64,000 nt of DNA from Terriglobia bacterium (lineage in GTDB: Bacteria > Acidobacteriota > Terriglobia > Acidiferrales > UBA7541), in the NCBI GenBank assembly GCA_020073605.1, contig JAIQEW010000001.1, positions 248,001 through 312,000 on the forward strand. The letters run 5' to 3'. The notes under the pieces were generated by a model. That model was not told the origin of the DNA, ran no database searches, and worked only from the letters and a program-made list of their open reading frames with translations. Positions 1-9,155 of the stretch are shown here, in pieces. Position 1 is the stretch's first letter; each line of letters begins with the position of its first letter. A program made the translations under genes and the position numbers.

Positions 1-356
1 TGCTGAACCGCTCGGTGAACGAAGCTTTTTCGGGCGGCGAGAAGAAGCGGAACGAGATTTTGCAGATGGCGGTGCTCGAACCGAAACTCGCCATTCTGGA
101 CGAGACCGACTCCGGCCTCGATATCGACGCGCTGCGAATCGTCGCACAGGGCGTCAACGCCATGCGCAGTCCGGAGCGCGCGATGCTGGTCGTCACGCAC
201 TATCAGCGGCTGCTCAACTACATCGTGCCGGATCGCGTGCACGTGCTGGTCGAGGGGCGGATCGTCCGCTCCGGCGGACCTGAACTGGCATTGGAGCTTG
301 AGGATCAGGGCTACTCCACGATTGAATCCGTCGCGCGCGGCGCCAGCCCCGCCTGA
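1..356 (+). CDS. sufC: Fe-S cluster assembly ATPase SufC (5' truncated by window edge)
   Basis: ABC-type ATPase of the SufBCD scaffold complex, which builds Fe-S clusters in the cytoplasm. Only the last 117 codons are present. Visible are the ABC signature [11 protein letters not shown], the Walker B region [16 protein letters not shown], and the switch histidine in [12 protein letters not shown]. These are SufC-specific forms rather than those of a transporter ATPase. The reading frame is open to the window edge, so the true start (and probably sufB) lies upstream. It is followed after 8 nt by sufD. Confidence 0.95.
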   Translation, partial: LNRSVNEAFSGGEKKRNEILQMAVLEPKLAILDETDSGLDIDALRIVAQGVNAMRSPERAMLVVTHYQRLLNYIVPDRVHVLVEGRIVRSGGPELALELEDQGYSTIESVARGASPA

Positions 357-364
357 ACGGAAGT

Positions 365-1737
365 ATGGGGAATTTGAACGTGGCCACAGCAACTCAAGGA
401 CTGCAAAACTACGCGGAGAGCTTCGGCGGATTCGAGAAGGCCGCCGCGAGCCGCGAATTGTCGTGGCTGCGCAAGCTGCGGCAGGATGGCTTCGCCCGCT
501 TCAGCGACACCAGCTTCCCCACTCTTCGCGATGAAGACTGGCGCTTCACGAATGTTTCCGCGATCGCGCAGACGCCGTTCCGCCTCGTCCGCAACGGCGA
601 TTCCCTGCCCTCGCGAAAAGATCTCGATCCGTTTCGCATCGCCGGGCTCGGTTGCCAGCTCGTTTTCGTGGATGGGCGTTTTGCGCCGGCTCTTTCGACG
701 CTGGGGCAGATGCCTGCCGGAGTGACGGTAAACAGCCTCGCCCGCCAGCTTGAGCGCGATCCCGGGACGCTCGAGCCGCACTTGGGCCGCTACCTTGATC
801 TGCAACGCGATGCCTTCGGGGCGCTGAACACGGCTTTTCTCGAGGACGGCGGATACGTGCACATTGCGAAAGGCCTTGTGGTGGAGGCTCCAATCGGCCT
901 GCTGTTCGTTTCGACGGCGCACGATTTCCCGGCGGTGAATCATCCCCGCAATCTGATCGTGGCCGAGGAAAACTGCCAGGCTACGATTGTGGAAGACTAT
1001 GTGTCGCTCGGAGGCGCCGAGGCGCTCTGCAATACCGTGACGGAGCTCGTTGCCCGCGACCGTGCCTCGATCTCTCACTACATGATCGAGCGCGAGCACG
1101 CGAAGGCCTTCAACGTCTCCACGCTCCGCATCCAGCAGGGCCGAAATTCGGACGTCGCATCGCATTCCGTGCTCTTGGGCGGAGCGCTCGTGCGCAACAA
1201 CGTCCATCCGGTGCTCGCGGGCGAGGGCGCCGAGTGCCTGATCAACGGCCTGTTCATCGGCAACGGCCGGCAGCATCTCGACAACTACATGCTCGTGGAG
1301 CACGCGAGCCCGCACTGCAGCAGCCGCCAGTTTTACAACGGGATTCTCGACGGCCAGGCGCACGGCGTGTTTCACGGCCGCATCATCGTCCACAAGGACG
1401 CGCAGAAAACCGACGCCAAGCAGACGAACCGCAACCTCTTACTCTCCGACACCGCGCAGATCGACACGAAGCCGCAGCTCGAAATCTACGCGGACGACGT
1501 GAAGTGCACGCACGGCGCGACCATCGGTCAGATGGAGGAAAGCGCGCTCTTCTATCTTCGCTCCCGCGGAATCGACGAGGCGTCCGCACGCCGGCTGCTT
1601 CTGGTGGCTTTTGCGAGCGAATGCCTCGACCGGATGAAGGAAGGCCCTGTGCGCACGCATGTCGAAACTCTCGTGCATGAACACGCGCTTCGCCTGGCGG
1701 GCGAATCGCACGGGGCTGCACGGCAGGAGCAAATCGC

Positions 1738-1741
<4 letters not shown>
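365..1741 (+). CDS. sufD: Fe-S cluster assembly protein SufD
   Basis: Second scaffold subunit of SufBC2D, which acts with SufC in cluster assembly. The 458 aa fit SufD. The C-terminal beta-helix region carries family hallmarks such as VFHGRIIVHKDAQKTDAKQ, NLLLSDTAQIDTKPQLEIYA and DDVKCTHGATIG. The ATG at 365 follows sufC by 8 nt. The stop overlaps the sufS start (ATGA), indicating translational coupling. SufB is the paralogous alternative, but the N-terminal region (WLRKLRQDGFARF and following) and the position after sufC favour SufD. Confidence 0.93.
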
Positions 1742-3011
<1,270 letters not shown>

Positions 3012-3012
<1 letters not shown>

Positions 3013-3461
3013 TGTCCGACCTGCGCGATCTCTACCAGGACGTGATCCTCGAGCACTGCAAGGCGCCGCGGAACTATCGCGAGATCCCGGCGGCGGACCA
3101 CAAGGCGGAAGGCTTCAACCCGCTTTGCGGAGACCGCTTCACGGTGTACCTGGCGCTCGATGGCGACGTGATCCGCGACATCAGCTTTCAGGGCACGGGC
3201 TGCGCGATTTCGAAAGCCTCTGCTTCGATGATGACGCAGATGCTCAAGGGCAAGACGCGGGAGGAAGCGGAGAAACTCTTCGGCCGGTTCCACGATCTGG
3301 TCACCGGCCACGCGCCCGCAAGCGAGGAAGTGGAACTCGGAAAGCTCGCTGTTTTCTCCGGAGTCTCGGAGTTTCCGGTGCGCGTGAAGTGCGCCACGCT
3401 TGCCTGGCATACGCTCCAGGCCGCGCTCGAAGGAAAGCAAGAAGCCATCTCTACCGAATAG
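3012..3461 (+). CDS. sufU: Sulfur-transfer/scaffold protein SufU
   Basis: Zinc-dependent sulfurtransferase that accepts the persulfide from SufS. The 149 aa start LYQDVILEHCKAPRNY and keep the three zinc-ligand cysteines: Cys39 in NPLCGDR, Cys64 in GTGCAISKASASMM, and Cys127 in VRVKCATLAWHTL, plus Asp41. The stretch between the second and third cysteine is the longer form typical of SufU rather than IscU. The start ATG overlaps the sufS TGA by one base (TGATG). Confidence 0.94.
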
Positions 3462-3468
3462 GACCAAC

Positions 3469-4011
3469 ATGCCCGAATGGATTACATTGAGCCGCGATTG
3501 CACGGCGATCGCAATTCCGAGCGGAGAGACCAGCATTCTTCCGGCCGGTACGGGTGTTCGCGTGATGCAGTACTTGGGCAGCAGCTACACCGTGACGAGC
3601 TCGCACGGAATGTTTCGCATCGATGTGAAGGATGCGGACGCAATGGGCCTTACGCCGCACGTCGCCACGGAACTGTCGGCTGCCGAACAAGGAACGTTCA
3701 GCGAAAAGCTGGTGTGGGACCAGCTGAAGACCGTGTTCGATCCCGAGATCCCCGTCAACATCGCCGACCTCGGCTTGATCTACTCCTGCGTTGCCGCGCC
3801 GCTCGAACAGGGCGGCCAGAGGATCGACATCAAGATGTCGATGACCGCTCCCGGCTGCGGAATGGGCAACGTGCTGAAGGCCGACGTCGAGAACAAGCTC
3901 GCGCGCCTGCCGGACGTGAAGGAAGTGCACGTCGAGATCGTCCTTGATCCTCCGTGGAGTCCCGAACGCATGTCGGAAGCCGCCAGGCTGCAGCTCGGAT
4001 TCGATCTCTAA
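3469..4011 (+). CDS. sufT: Fe-S assembly protein SufT (MIP18/DUF59 family)
   Basis: Auxiliary Fe-S maturation factor, 180 aa. The start is taken as the ATG at 3469, 7 nt after the sufU stop (MPEWITLSRDC); a longer frame from 3400 would run inside sufU. The N-terminal 80 residues match the SufT-specific extension (LPAGTGVRVMQYLGSSYTV). The DUF59 domain follows, with DPEIPVNIADLGLIYSC and the cysteine motif MTAPGCGMG. It is the last gene of the suf operon. Its 3' end overlaps the convergent permease gene by 4 nt. Confidence 0.9.
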   Translation: MPEWITLSRDCTAIAIPSGETSILPAGTGVRVMQYLGSSYTVTSSHGMFRIDVKDADAMGLTPHVATELSAAEQGTFSEKLVWDQLKTVFDPEIPVNIADLGLIYSCVAAPLEQGGQRIDIKMSMTAPGCGMGNVLKADVENKLARLPDVKEVHVEIVLDPPWSPERMSEAARLQLGFDL

Positions 4012-4826
4012 CTGGGTGGCCGGACGCTGATGAGAGCTTTCTCACCCGCAGGCGCGGATGCCTTCATACTCTGGCGCGTTATAAACGTCCGCGCGCCGCT
4101 CCAAATAAGCTGAAGCCCCGCGAAGATCGCGATCAGAGCGATCACGAATTTTAGCTTCCGCGCCGGCACTCGCCGCGCGAACAAGCATCCAAGCACCACG
4201 CCGGGCACACCCCCCTCGAGCAGATGGATCAGCACCGGGTTGTTGATCGAACCGAACTTCCAGTGAAAGACGCTCCCGATCACGGCCAGCACCAACCCAA
4301 ACAGGATGTCGGTGCCGACCACTTCCGGCGGCGTCATCTCCGAATAGTTGAGAAGCAGCACCGTGCCGAGCGCGCCCGCTCCCGCGGACGAGAACCCCGC
4401 CTCGACTCCGATCGGAAGAGCGAGCCAGGGGAGCCAACTGGAATTCTTGCTGGCGAAGCCGGGATATTGGGCGCGAGGAATGAAGGTCACGCTCGAGGAT
4501 GCCGTCAGCACGAGGCCGAGCAGAAGGACAACCGTGGGGCTTCCCGAGTCGCTGCTGAGCAGCCGAAGAATGTACGTGCCGATCAGCAGCCCCGGCACGG
4601 CGCCCAGCACGAGAAGCCACAGATAGCGCCAATGGATGTGCCGGCCAGCGAGGTAAAAAGGTGCGGCAATCAGCCGCAACACGCCAGCAAACACAAACGC
4701 GGTGCCTACGGCAGCGCCCGGCACCAGCCCCACGATCAGGACGAGCGCGGGCACCGTAAAACTGCCGCCGCCGATGCCGGTGAGCCCTACTGCGAGGGCA
4801 ATCAGAAAGCCGATGAGGGCCTGCAT
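4008..4826 (-). CDS. TSUP-family permease (TauE/SafE-type, probable sulfur-compound transport)
   Basis: Polytopic membrane protein of 272 aa with about eight hydrophobic segments and the TauE/SafE N-terminal signature LIALAVGLTGIGGGSFTVPAL, repeated in weaker form in the second half (GVEAGFSSAGAGALGTVLLL). The ATG at 4824-4826 overlaps the cysH stop as TGATG; a TTG one codon upstream is possible. As the last gene of the cysDNH operon it probably moves sulfate, sulfite or a related anion. The exact substrate and direction cannot be read from the sequence. Confidence 0.8.
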   Translation of the reverse strand: MQALIGFLIALAVGLTGIGGGSFTVPALVLIVGLVPGAAVGTAFVFAGVLRLIAAPFYLAGRHIHWRYLWLLVLGAVPGLLIGTYILRLLSSDSGSPTVVLLLGLVLTASSSVTFIPRAQYPGFASKNSSWLPWLALPIGVEAGFSSAGAGALGTVLLLNYSEMTPPEVVGTDILFGLVLAVIGSVFHWKFGSINNPVLIHLLEGGVPGVVLGCLFARRVPARKLKFVIALIAIFAGLQLIWSGARTFITRQSMKASAPAGEKALISVRPPS

Positions 4827-5536
4827 CAATCAGCCCGTTTCGACTCGGTGTGAATCCCGCACTCAAGCTTTGCGCCGCCCCATCGGCCGGAGCGCGGATC
4901 GGCGCCCGCCGCGGGAATCGCGGTGCAAGGCTCGCAGCCGATGCTGCGGTATCCGGAATCGTAGAGCGGCAGGTAGTCGATCTTCTCCCGGAACGTGCGC
5001 TCCCACACCTGCCCCCAGGTCCACGCGGCGAGCGGGCTCACCTTCAAGAGTACTTTGCCGCTTGGAAGCTCGTGGTGCTCGACGACCTTCAGATTCTTGC
5101 GCGTGGGCGATTGCTCGCGGCGCAGTCCCGTGAACCAAATGTCGAAGTTCTCGAGGGCCGCGAACAACGGCTCGACCTTGCGGAGATGGCAGCAGCGGCC
5201 GGGGTCGGTGCGATTGAGGATGCCGAATTCCGCTTCCTGCTCAGCGACGGATTTCTTCGCCGCGAGATTCTGAACGTTCAGATGCCAGGCCTGCGCCATG
5301 CGGTCGCGATACGCGTAGGTCTCCGCGAAGTGATAGCCGGTGTCGAGAAAGAGCACGGGAATGTCCGGCAGACGCTTGCGCAGCAGATCGAGCACGATCA
5401 TGTCTTCGGCTTGAAAGCTGCACGTGATGCAGACCGAGCCTTTGCTCTTCGCGGCTGAATTTTCCGCGAGCAGGCGGTCGATCACCGCATCGGCGGAGAG
5501 AGCTTCGAATTCCTCGGCGAGCGCGGGCTGGGTCAT
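4826..5536 (-). CDS. cysH: Assimilatory adenylyl-sulfate (APS) reductase
   Basis: Reduces activated sulfate to sulfite with thioredoxin. The 236 aa carry the PAPS-reductase fold elements CSFQAEDMIVLDLL and FLDTGYHFAETY and the catalytic C-terminal ECGIHTE (Cys226). Two extra cysteine pairs, RCCHLRKVEPL (Cys115/116) and IGCEPC (Cys201/204), are the [4Fe-4S] ligands of the APS-using branch, so the substrate is predicted to be APS rather than PAPS. The start is placed at the ATG overlapping the cysN stop (ATGA); an upstream extension of 13 codons is open but unnecessary. Confidence 0.92.
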   Translation of the reverse strand: MTQPALAEEFEALSADAVIDRLLAENSAAKSKGSVCITCSFQAEDMIVLDLLRKRLPDIPVLFLDTGYHFAETYAYRDRMAQAWHLNVQNLAAKKSVAEQEAEFGILNRTDPGRCCHLRKVEPLFAALENFDIWFTGLRREQSPTRKNLKVVEHHELPSGKVLLKVSPLAAWTWGQVWERTFREKIDYLPLYDSGYRSIGCEPCTAIPAAGADPRSGRWGGAKLECGIHTESKRAD

Positions 5537-5901
5537 GATTTCCCCTTGTACGGATCCGAATACGTGTCGCGCCACTTGCGCAGCACATTCATGATGCGCT
5601 CGACGGCCTCTTCATCGGTGTCGTCGGTGATGCGAACGGCGAAGAAGGAATCCGGACCGAAAATCGCGCGGACCACTTGCTTCTGGTCCGTGCCGTCATC
5701 AAGCGGGCAGAAAACGGTAATGTATCCCGACAGGCGGAACGCCTTTGCGACGGTGACGAGCTCGTGCGAAAGAAAATCGTTGGGCCCCGCCAGTTGCACT
5801 TGCCAGCCTTCGTCGAATAGCCTGCGCTCCACAAGCTCGGCCACGTGGGGCCGGCCCTTCAGCCAGACGGCGGCGGCGGGATGGCCAAACCGAAGAATAC
5901 G
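5533..5901 (-). other. Decayed APS-kinase (CysC-like) domain inside cysN
   Basis: This is the C-terminal 122 residues of the CysN frame. Where a CysC domain would read W-x-T-G-L-S-G-S-G-K-S-T, this reads WLKGRPHVAELVERRL: the segment holding the nucleotide-binding loop is deleted, while the following helix and strand (LFDEGWQVQLAG) and the later part (FRLSGYITVFCPLDD) remain recognisable in outline. Kinase activity is therefore unlikely. The frame is intact to the stop, so the domain is still translated and may have a structural role. Confidence 0.65.
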
Positions 5902-7287
5902 CTCTTCCCTGGTGCTGTGTTTGCGATGGGCCGCCGACCGCGAGCCAGATCCTGAATCGATGGCGCCGTCGATGATTCCGGCGGCGACCGTGGCGTTCGT
6001 CAGCGGGTCAATCACGATGAAGCTGCCCGTCGTGCGGTTCAATCGGTACGGATCGAAGAATAGCGGCAGAGTCGTCTTCACGTCGACGGCTGCGATTTCA
6101 TTCAGGTCGAGCTTTGTCGCGGGCACGTGCTCGAGAGTGTTGATGTCCACGCGGTGGCGAATCTGATTGAAACGGGCACGGACTGTCCGCGTGGTGTGCT
6201 TGAGAACGTAAATCTTGTGCGGGTCGAGCGGCTCCGAGTGCATCCACACGAGCGTGGCGTGAAATTCCGTGCCTTTGAACGGCGCCTGCTCTTCAGCGAC
6301 CAGCATGTCTCCGCGGCTTAGGTCGATTTCATCATCGAGCGTGATCGTAATCGAATTTCCTGGGCCGGCCGATTCCGGCTCGTCCTCGAACGCCACGATC
6401 GATTGGATCTTCGTCTTGACTCCCGAGGGCAGCGCCATGACGCTCGTTCCGGGCCGCAGTTCTCCCGAGGCGAGCTGCCCGGCGAATCCGCGGAAGCTCG
6501 CGTCCGGCCGGATCACGTACTGCACCGGGAACCGCAACGGTCCGGAAACCGCGCCGGCGCTCGCCGGAATCGATTCGAGGTGTTCAAGCAACGCGGGGCC
6601 TTCAAACCACGGCATGCGCTTGCTGCGCCTCACCACGTTGTCGCCTTCGAGGGCGCTGACCGGCACCGCGTAGACGTTGCGAATTCCCAGTTGATCGGCG
6701 AACTCGCGAAATTCGCCTGAAATGCGGTCAAACACTTCCTGCGAGAATCCGACGAGGTCCATTTTGTTGACGGCGGCAACGATGTGCTGCACGCCGAGCA
6801 GATGAGCGATGAAAGCGTGGCGGCGCGATTGGCGCAAGACGCCCTTTGTCGCGTCCATCAGCACCACGGCGGCCTCAGCCGTGGACGCGCCGGTGGCCAT
6901 ATTGCGGGTGTACTGCTCGTGTCCCGGCGTATCGGCGATGATGAATTTGCGGCGAGGCGTGGAGAAATACCGGTAGGCCACGTCGATCGTGATTCCCTGT
7001 TCGCGCTCAGCGCGGAGACCGTCGGTAAGCAGGGAGAAATCGATGGGGCCGCTCGCGCGATTGATCTTGCTGCTGCGGACCGACGCGAGCTGGTCCTCGA
7101 AAACGGACTGGCTGTCGTAAAGCAAACGCCCGATGAGCGTGGACTTGCCGTCATCGACGCTGCCCGCCGTCGAGAAGCGAAGCAGCCCGGCGGTGTGCGT
7201 GAGCGCCTCCGCGACGCTCTTTGGCGCCGTGGGCGACGATGCGCTGGCCGAGAGGGCGTCCGCAGGCTCTGGCGTTGCCGTGGACAT
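5533..7287 (-). CDS. cysN: Sulfate adenylyltransferase large subunit CysN with a degenerate C-terminal APS-kinase remnant
   Basis: GTPase subunit of ATP sulfurylase; GTP hydrolysis drives APS synthesis by CysD. GTP-binding motifs are intact: P-loop GSVDDGKS (42-49), DTPGHE (119-124), NKMD (174-177). Beta-barrel domains run to about residue 450. Residues about 463-584 resemble the CysC kinase of CysNC fusions (WLKGRPHVAELVERRLFDEG) but lack the GxxGxGKS loop. The gene overlaps cysD by 1 nt and cysH by 4 nt. Confidence 0.93.
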   Translation of the reverse strand: MSTATPEPADALSASASSPTAPKSVAEALTHTAGLLRFSTAGSVDDGKSTLIGRLLYDSQSVFEDQLASVRSSKINRASGPIDFSLLTDGLRAEREQGITIDVAYRYFSTPRRKFIIADTPGHEQYTRNMATGASTAEAAVVLMDATKGVLRQSRRHAFIAHLLGVQHIVAAVNKMDLVGFSQEVFDRISGEFREFADQLGIRNVYAVPVSALEGDNVVRRSKRMPWFEGPALLEHLESIPASAGAVSGPLRFPVQYVIRPDASFRGFAGQLASGELRPGTSVMALPSGVKTKIQSIVAFEDEPESAGPGNSITITLDDEIDLSRGDMLVAEEQAPFKGTEFHATLVWMHSEPLDPHKIYVLKHTTRTVRARFNQIRHRVDINTLEHVPATKLDLNEIAAVDVKTTLPLFFDPYRLNRTTGSFIVIDPLTNATVAAGIIDGAIDSGSGSRSAAHRKHSTREERILRFGHPAAAVWLKGRPHVAELVERRLFDEGWQVQLAGPNDFLSHELVTVAKAFRLSGYITVFCPLDDGTDQKQVVRAIFGPDSFFAVRITDDTDEEAVERIMNVLRKWRDTYSDPYKGKS

Positions 7288-8240
7288 TAGAAATACCCCT
7301 CGCGCTTTTTGATTTCCATCGAGCCTTCCTCGTCATGATCGATCACGCGGTTTTCGCGCTCGGAGCGGCGGAACGAAATCATCTCATCGATGATTTTGGG
7401 AACGGTGTCGGCGTCGGAGCGAATTCCGCCCGTGCAGGGGACGCATCCCAGGGATCGCATCCGGCACTTGACCATCTGCGGCTTCTCGCTGGGAAGAGGG
7501 CGCACACCCGTCTGTAGCAGCAAAATCTGCTCTCCCCGGACGATCGCTTCACGCTCTTTCGCAAAATAGAGCGGAACGATGGGGATATTTTCCGAATGGA
7601 TGTAGAGCCAGACATCGAGCTCGGTCCAATTCGAAAGCGGAAAGACGCGTATGCTTTCGCCCTTGTGATGGCGGCTGTTGTAGAGGCTCCAGAGCTCGGG
7701 CCGCTGATTCTTCGGGTCCCACTGGCCGAGCGAATCGCGGAAGGAGTAGACGCGCTCCTTGGCGCGCGATTTTTCCTCATCGCGGCGCGCCCCTCCGAAC
7801 GCGGCGTCGAAACCGCCCTCGGCGAGCGCATCCAGAAGCGACCGCGTCTTGAGCAGGCCGCAGCACTTCTGCGTGCCGAGCGTGTAGGGATTGGCGCCAT
7901 CGTCGAGGGCTTTCTGATTCTTGTGCACGATCAATTCCGCGCCCACGTGCTTCGCGTACCAGTCGCGAAATTCGATCATTTCAGGGAACTTGTAGCTGGT
8001 ATCGACGTGCAGTAGAGGAAACGGGATTTTCCCCGGATAGAAAGCCTTCTGCGCCAGGCGCAGCATCACGGAGGAATCCTTGCCGATCGAATACAGCATG
8101 ACCGGGTGGGCGAATTCGGCCGCAGCTTCGCGCAGGATGAAAATGCTCTCGGCTTCGAGCATCTTCAGGTGGTCGAGCTGGCTCGACGTCACCCTGTCAT
8201 CGGTCTTCGTGTAAAGCTCCATTTTCAACTCGATCCCCAT
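7287..8240 (-). CDS. cysD: Sulfate adenylyltransferase small subunit CysD
   Basis: Catalytic subunit of ATP sulfurylase (PP-loop pyrophosphatase fold), 317 aa. Motifs: [69 protein letters not shown]. First structural gene of the operon. The start is ambiguous: ATG 8238-8240 lies only 3 nt after the U-tract of an upstream terminator, and its nearest Shine-Dalgarno, GGAGG at 8256-8260, sits in the terminator's 3' arm. The next in-frame ATG (8220-8222) would give 311 aa and still keep the conserved [16 protein letters not shown]. Expression is predicted to be controlled by the leader at 8244-8443. Confidence 0.93.
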   Translation of the reverse strand: MGIELKMELYTKTDDRVTSSQLDHLKMLEAESIFILREAAAEFAHPVMLYSIGKDSSVMLRLAQKAFYPGKIPFPLLHVDTSYKFPEMIEFRDWYAKHVGAELIVHKNQKALDDGANPYTLGTQKCCGLLKTRSLLDALAEGGFDAAFGGARRDEEKSRAKERVYSFRDSLGQWDPKNQRPELWSLYNSRHHKGESIRVFPLSNWTELDVWLYIHSENIPIVPLYFAKEREAIVRGEQILLLQTGVRPLPSEKPQMVKCRMRSLGCVPCTGGIRSDADTVPKIIDEMISFRRSERENRVIDHDEEGSMEIKKREGYF

Positions 8241-8243
8241 CGC

Positions 8244-8280
8244 AAAAAAAAACCGCCTCCCGGATCAGCTCCGAGGGCGG
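8244..8280 (-). terminator. Intrinsic terminator / attenuator in front of cysD
   Basis: On the minus strand a GC-rich hairpin (5' arm CCGCCCTCGG, 3' arm CCGGGAGGCGG) is followed by nine consecutive T residues at 8252-8244. This is a textbook Rho-independent terminator. It stands directly before cysD, between the operon promoter and the first gene, so it can only act as a conditional attenuator. The 5' arm segment at 8271-8278 can instead pair over 8 bp (two G-U) with TCGGGGGC at 8330-8337 inside the leader ORF, giving a candidate antiterminator. Confidence 0.85.
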
Positions 8281-8310
8281 GTTGGATTCAAGCCTAGCTG
8301 TGTTGCGAAC

Positions 8311-8400
8311 TTAGCTCGTAAATCCCTGTGCCCCCGAAGACGCACACATCTGCGTCGGGCTACAACACGTACAACACGCGCTCGGGAGCAGTAAAGTCAT
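8311..8400 (-). CDS. Cysteine-rich leader peptide of the cysDNH operon
   Basis: A 29-codon ORF between the operon promoter and the attenuator, starting MTLLLPSACCTCCSP and ending in GAQGFTS. Five of 29 codons are Cys, all TGT, four of them packed as C-C-T-C-C (codons 9, 10, 12, 13) with a fifth at 19. Stop codon TAA at 8311-8313, about 30 nt before the terminator. The ATG lies only about 6-8 nt from the predicted transcription start, so translation may be near-leaderless. Clustered codons for the pathway product followed by a terminator is the classic layout of ribosome-mediated attenuation. Function inferred, not shown. Confidence 0.75.
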   Translation of the reverse strand: MTLLLPSACCTCCSPTQMCASSGAQGFTS

Positions 8401-8414
8401 AAGCGTACCAAAAC

Positions 8415-8443
8415 AGTCTAATCTCGCAGGCCAAGCCTGTCAA
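8415..8443 (-). promoter_or_regulatory. Sigma-70 type promoter of the cys operon
   Basis: Minus strand: TTGACA at 8443-8438, a 17-nt spacer, then TAGACT at 8420-8415. The -35 is a perfect consensus and the -10 matches four of six positions. Predicted start of transcription is around 8406-8408, just ahead of the leader peptide ATG at 8400. Confidence 0.7.
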
Positions 8444-8545
8444 TGAATACCCGGCGAGCGCGTTAGGTGGATCATGCAGTTTCCTGTCCCGGCGGCAGCT
8501 CTGGAACCATTGGACTTAGTGAGGGTTGCGTGGCCGAAGCAATCG

Positions 8546-8575
8546 TTGACGCGACGACGCAATGTGCGCTAGAAA
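8546..8575 (+). promoter_or_regulatory. Possible promoter of the HTH-TOBE gene
   Basis: TTGACG (8546-8551), an 18-nt spacer and TAGAAA (8570-8575), 21 nt before the ATG at 8597. Both boxes are near consensus, but there is no other support. The rest of 8444-8596 shows nothing else I can identify. Confidence 0.35.
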
Positions 8576-8596
8576 CTAGACTTCGTCGCGAAACCC

Positions 8597-9010
8597 ATGC
8601 CCACGCCCAAGCTTCTCACGCCCCGGGACGCAGCCAAAATACTGGGTATCAGCTATCCCACGCTGAAACAGTGGATATATAAGAAGAAGCTGCGCACCGT
8701 GAAGACCGCCGGAGGGCACCACCGCGTCCCGGAGCCCGAACTCGACAAATTCCTGCACCTCCAATCGGAGCGCCTGCCCGTTGAGGCGCGCAGGCCGAAT
8801 TTCCGGCACATCAGCGGCCGGAATCAGCTTGCCGGCCGGGTGACCGAGATCAAAGTCGATGGCCTGATGGCGCAGGTGACACTCTCAATCGGCGGCCAGA
8901 AGATCACGTCGATCATCACGGCGGACGCCGTGCGGGAAATGCGGCTGAAAGTGGGAGACAAGGCCGCCGCCCTGATCAAATCCACCGAAGTGATGATCGT
9001 CCGGGACTAG
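8597..9010 (+). CDS. HTH (MerR/excisionase-type) - TOBE/Mop domain protein, probable molybdate-responsive regulator
   Basis: 137 aa in two domains. Residues about 5-55 form a MerR/excisionase-type winged helix (LTPRDAAKILGISYPTLKQW, then the wing TAGGHHRVPEPELDKFL). Residues about 70-137 form a TOBE/Mop molybdate-binding domain (SGRNQLAGRVTEIKVDGLMA and ITADAVREMRLKVGDKAAAL, ending IKSTEVMIVRD). TOBE/Mop domains bind molybdate or tungstate, and the next gene on the same strand is modA, so a ModE-like role is likely. Direct DNA or oxyanion binding is inferred from the folds. Confidence 0.82.
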   Translation: MPTPKLLTPRDAAKILGISYPTLKQWIYKKKLRTVKTAGGHHRVPEPELDKFLHLQSERLPVEARRPNFRHISGRNQLAGRVTEIKVDGLMAQVTLSIGGQKITSIITADAVREMRLKVGDKAAALIKSTEVMIVRD

Positions 9011-9155
9011 AGCGCTCTCTGGGGCCTTTTCCGAGTGAAAGAAACCTCCTCGCATCACGCTCATTCGAACTAAAGCGCACATTACCAGTTTGACGTCTCG
9101 CCTGTAGATGTGTTAATCCGTATTGTGTATATCACCGCCGTTTCCGGAGTCTCAC

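Noticed and set aside
8241-8443. SAM (S-box) riboswitch or T-box upstream of cysD
   Set aside because: No conserved S-box core or T-box/specifier arrangement was found in the leader. The Cys-rich ORF with terminator explains the region.
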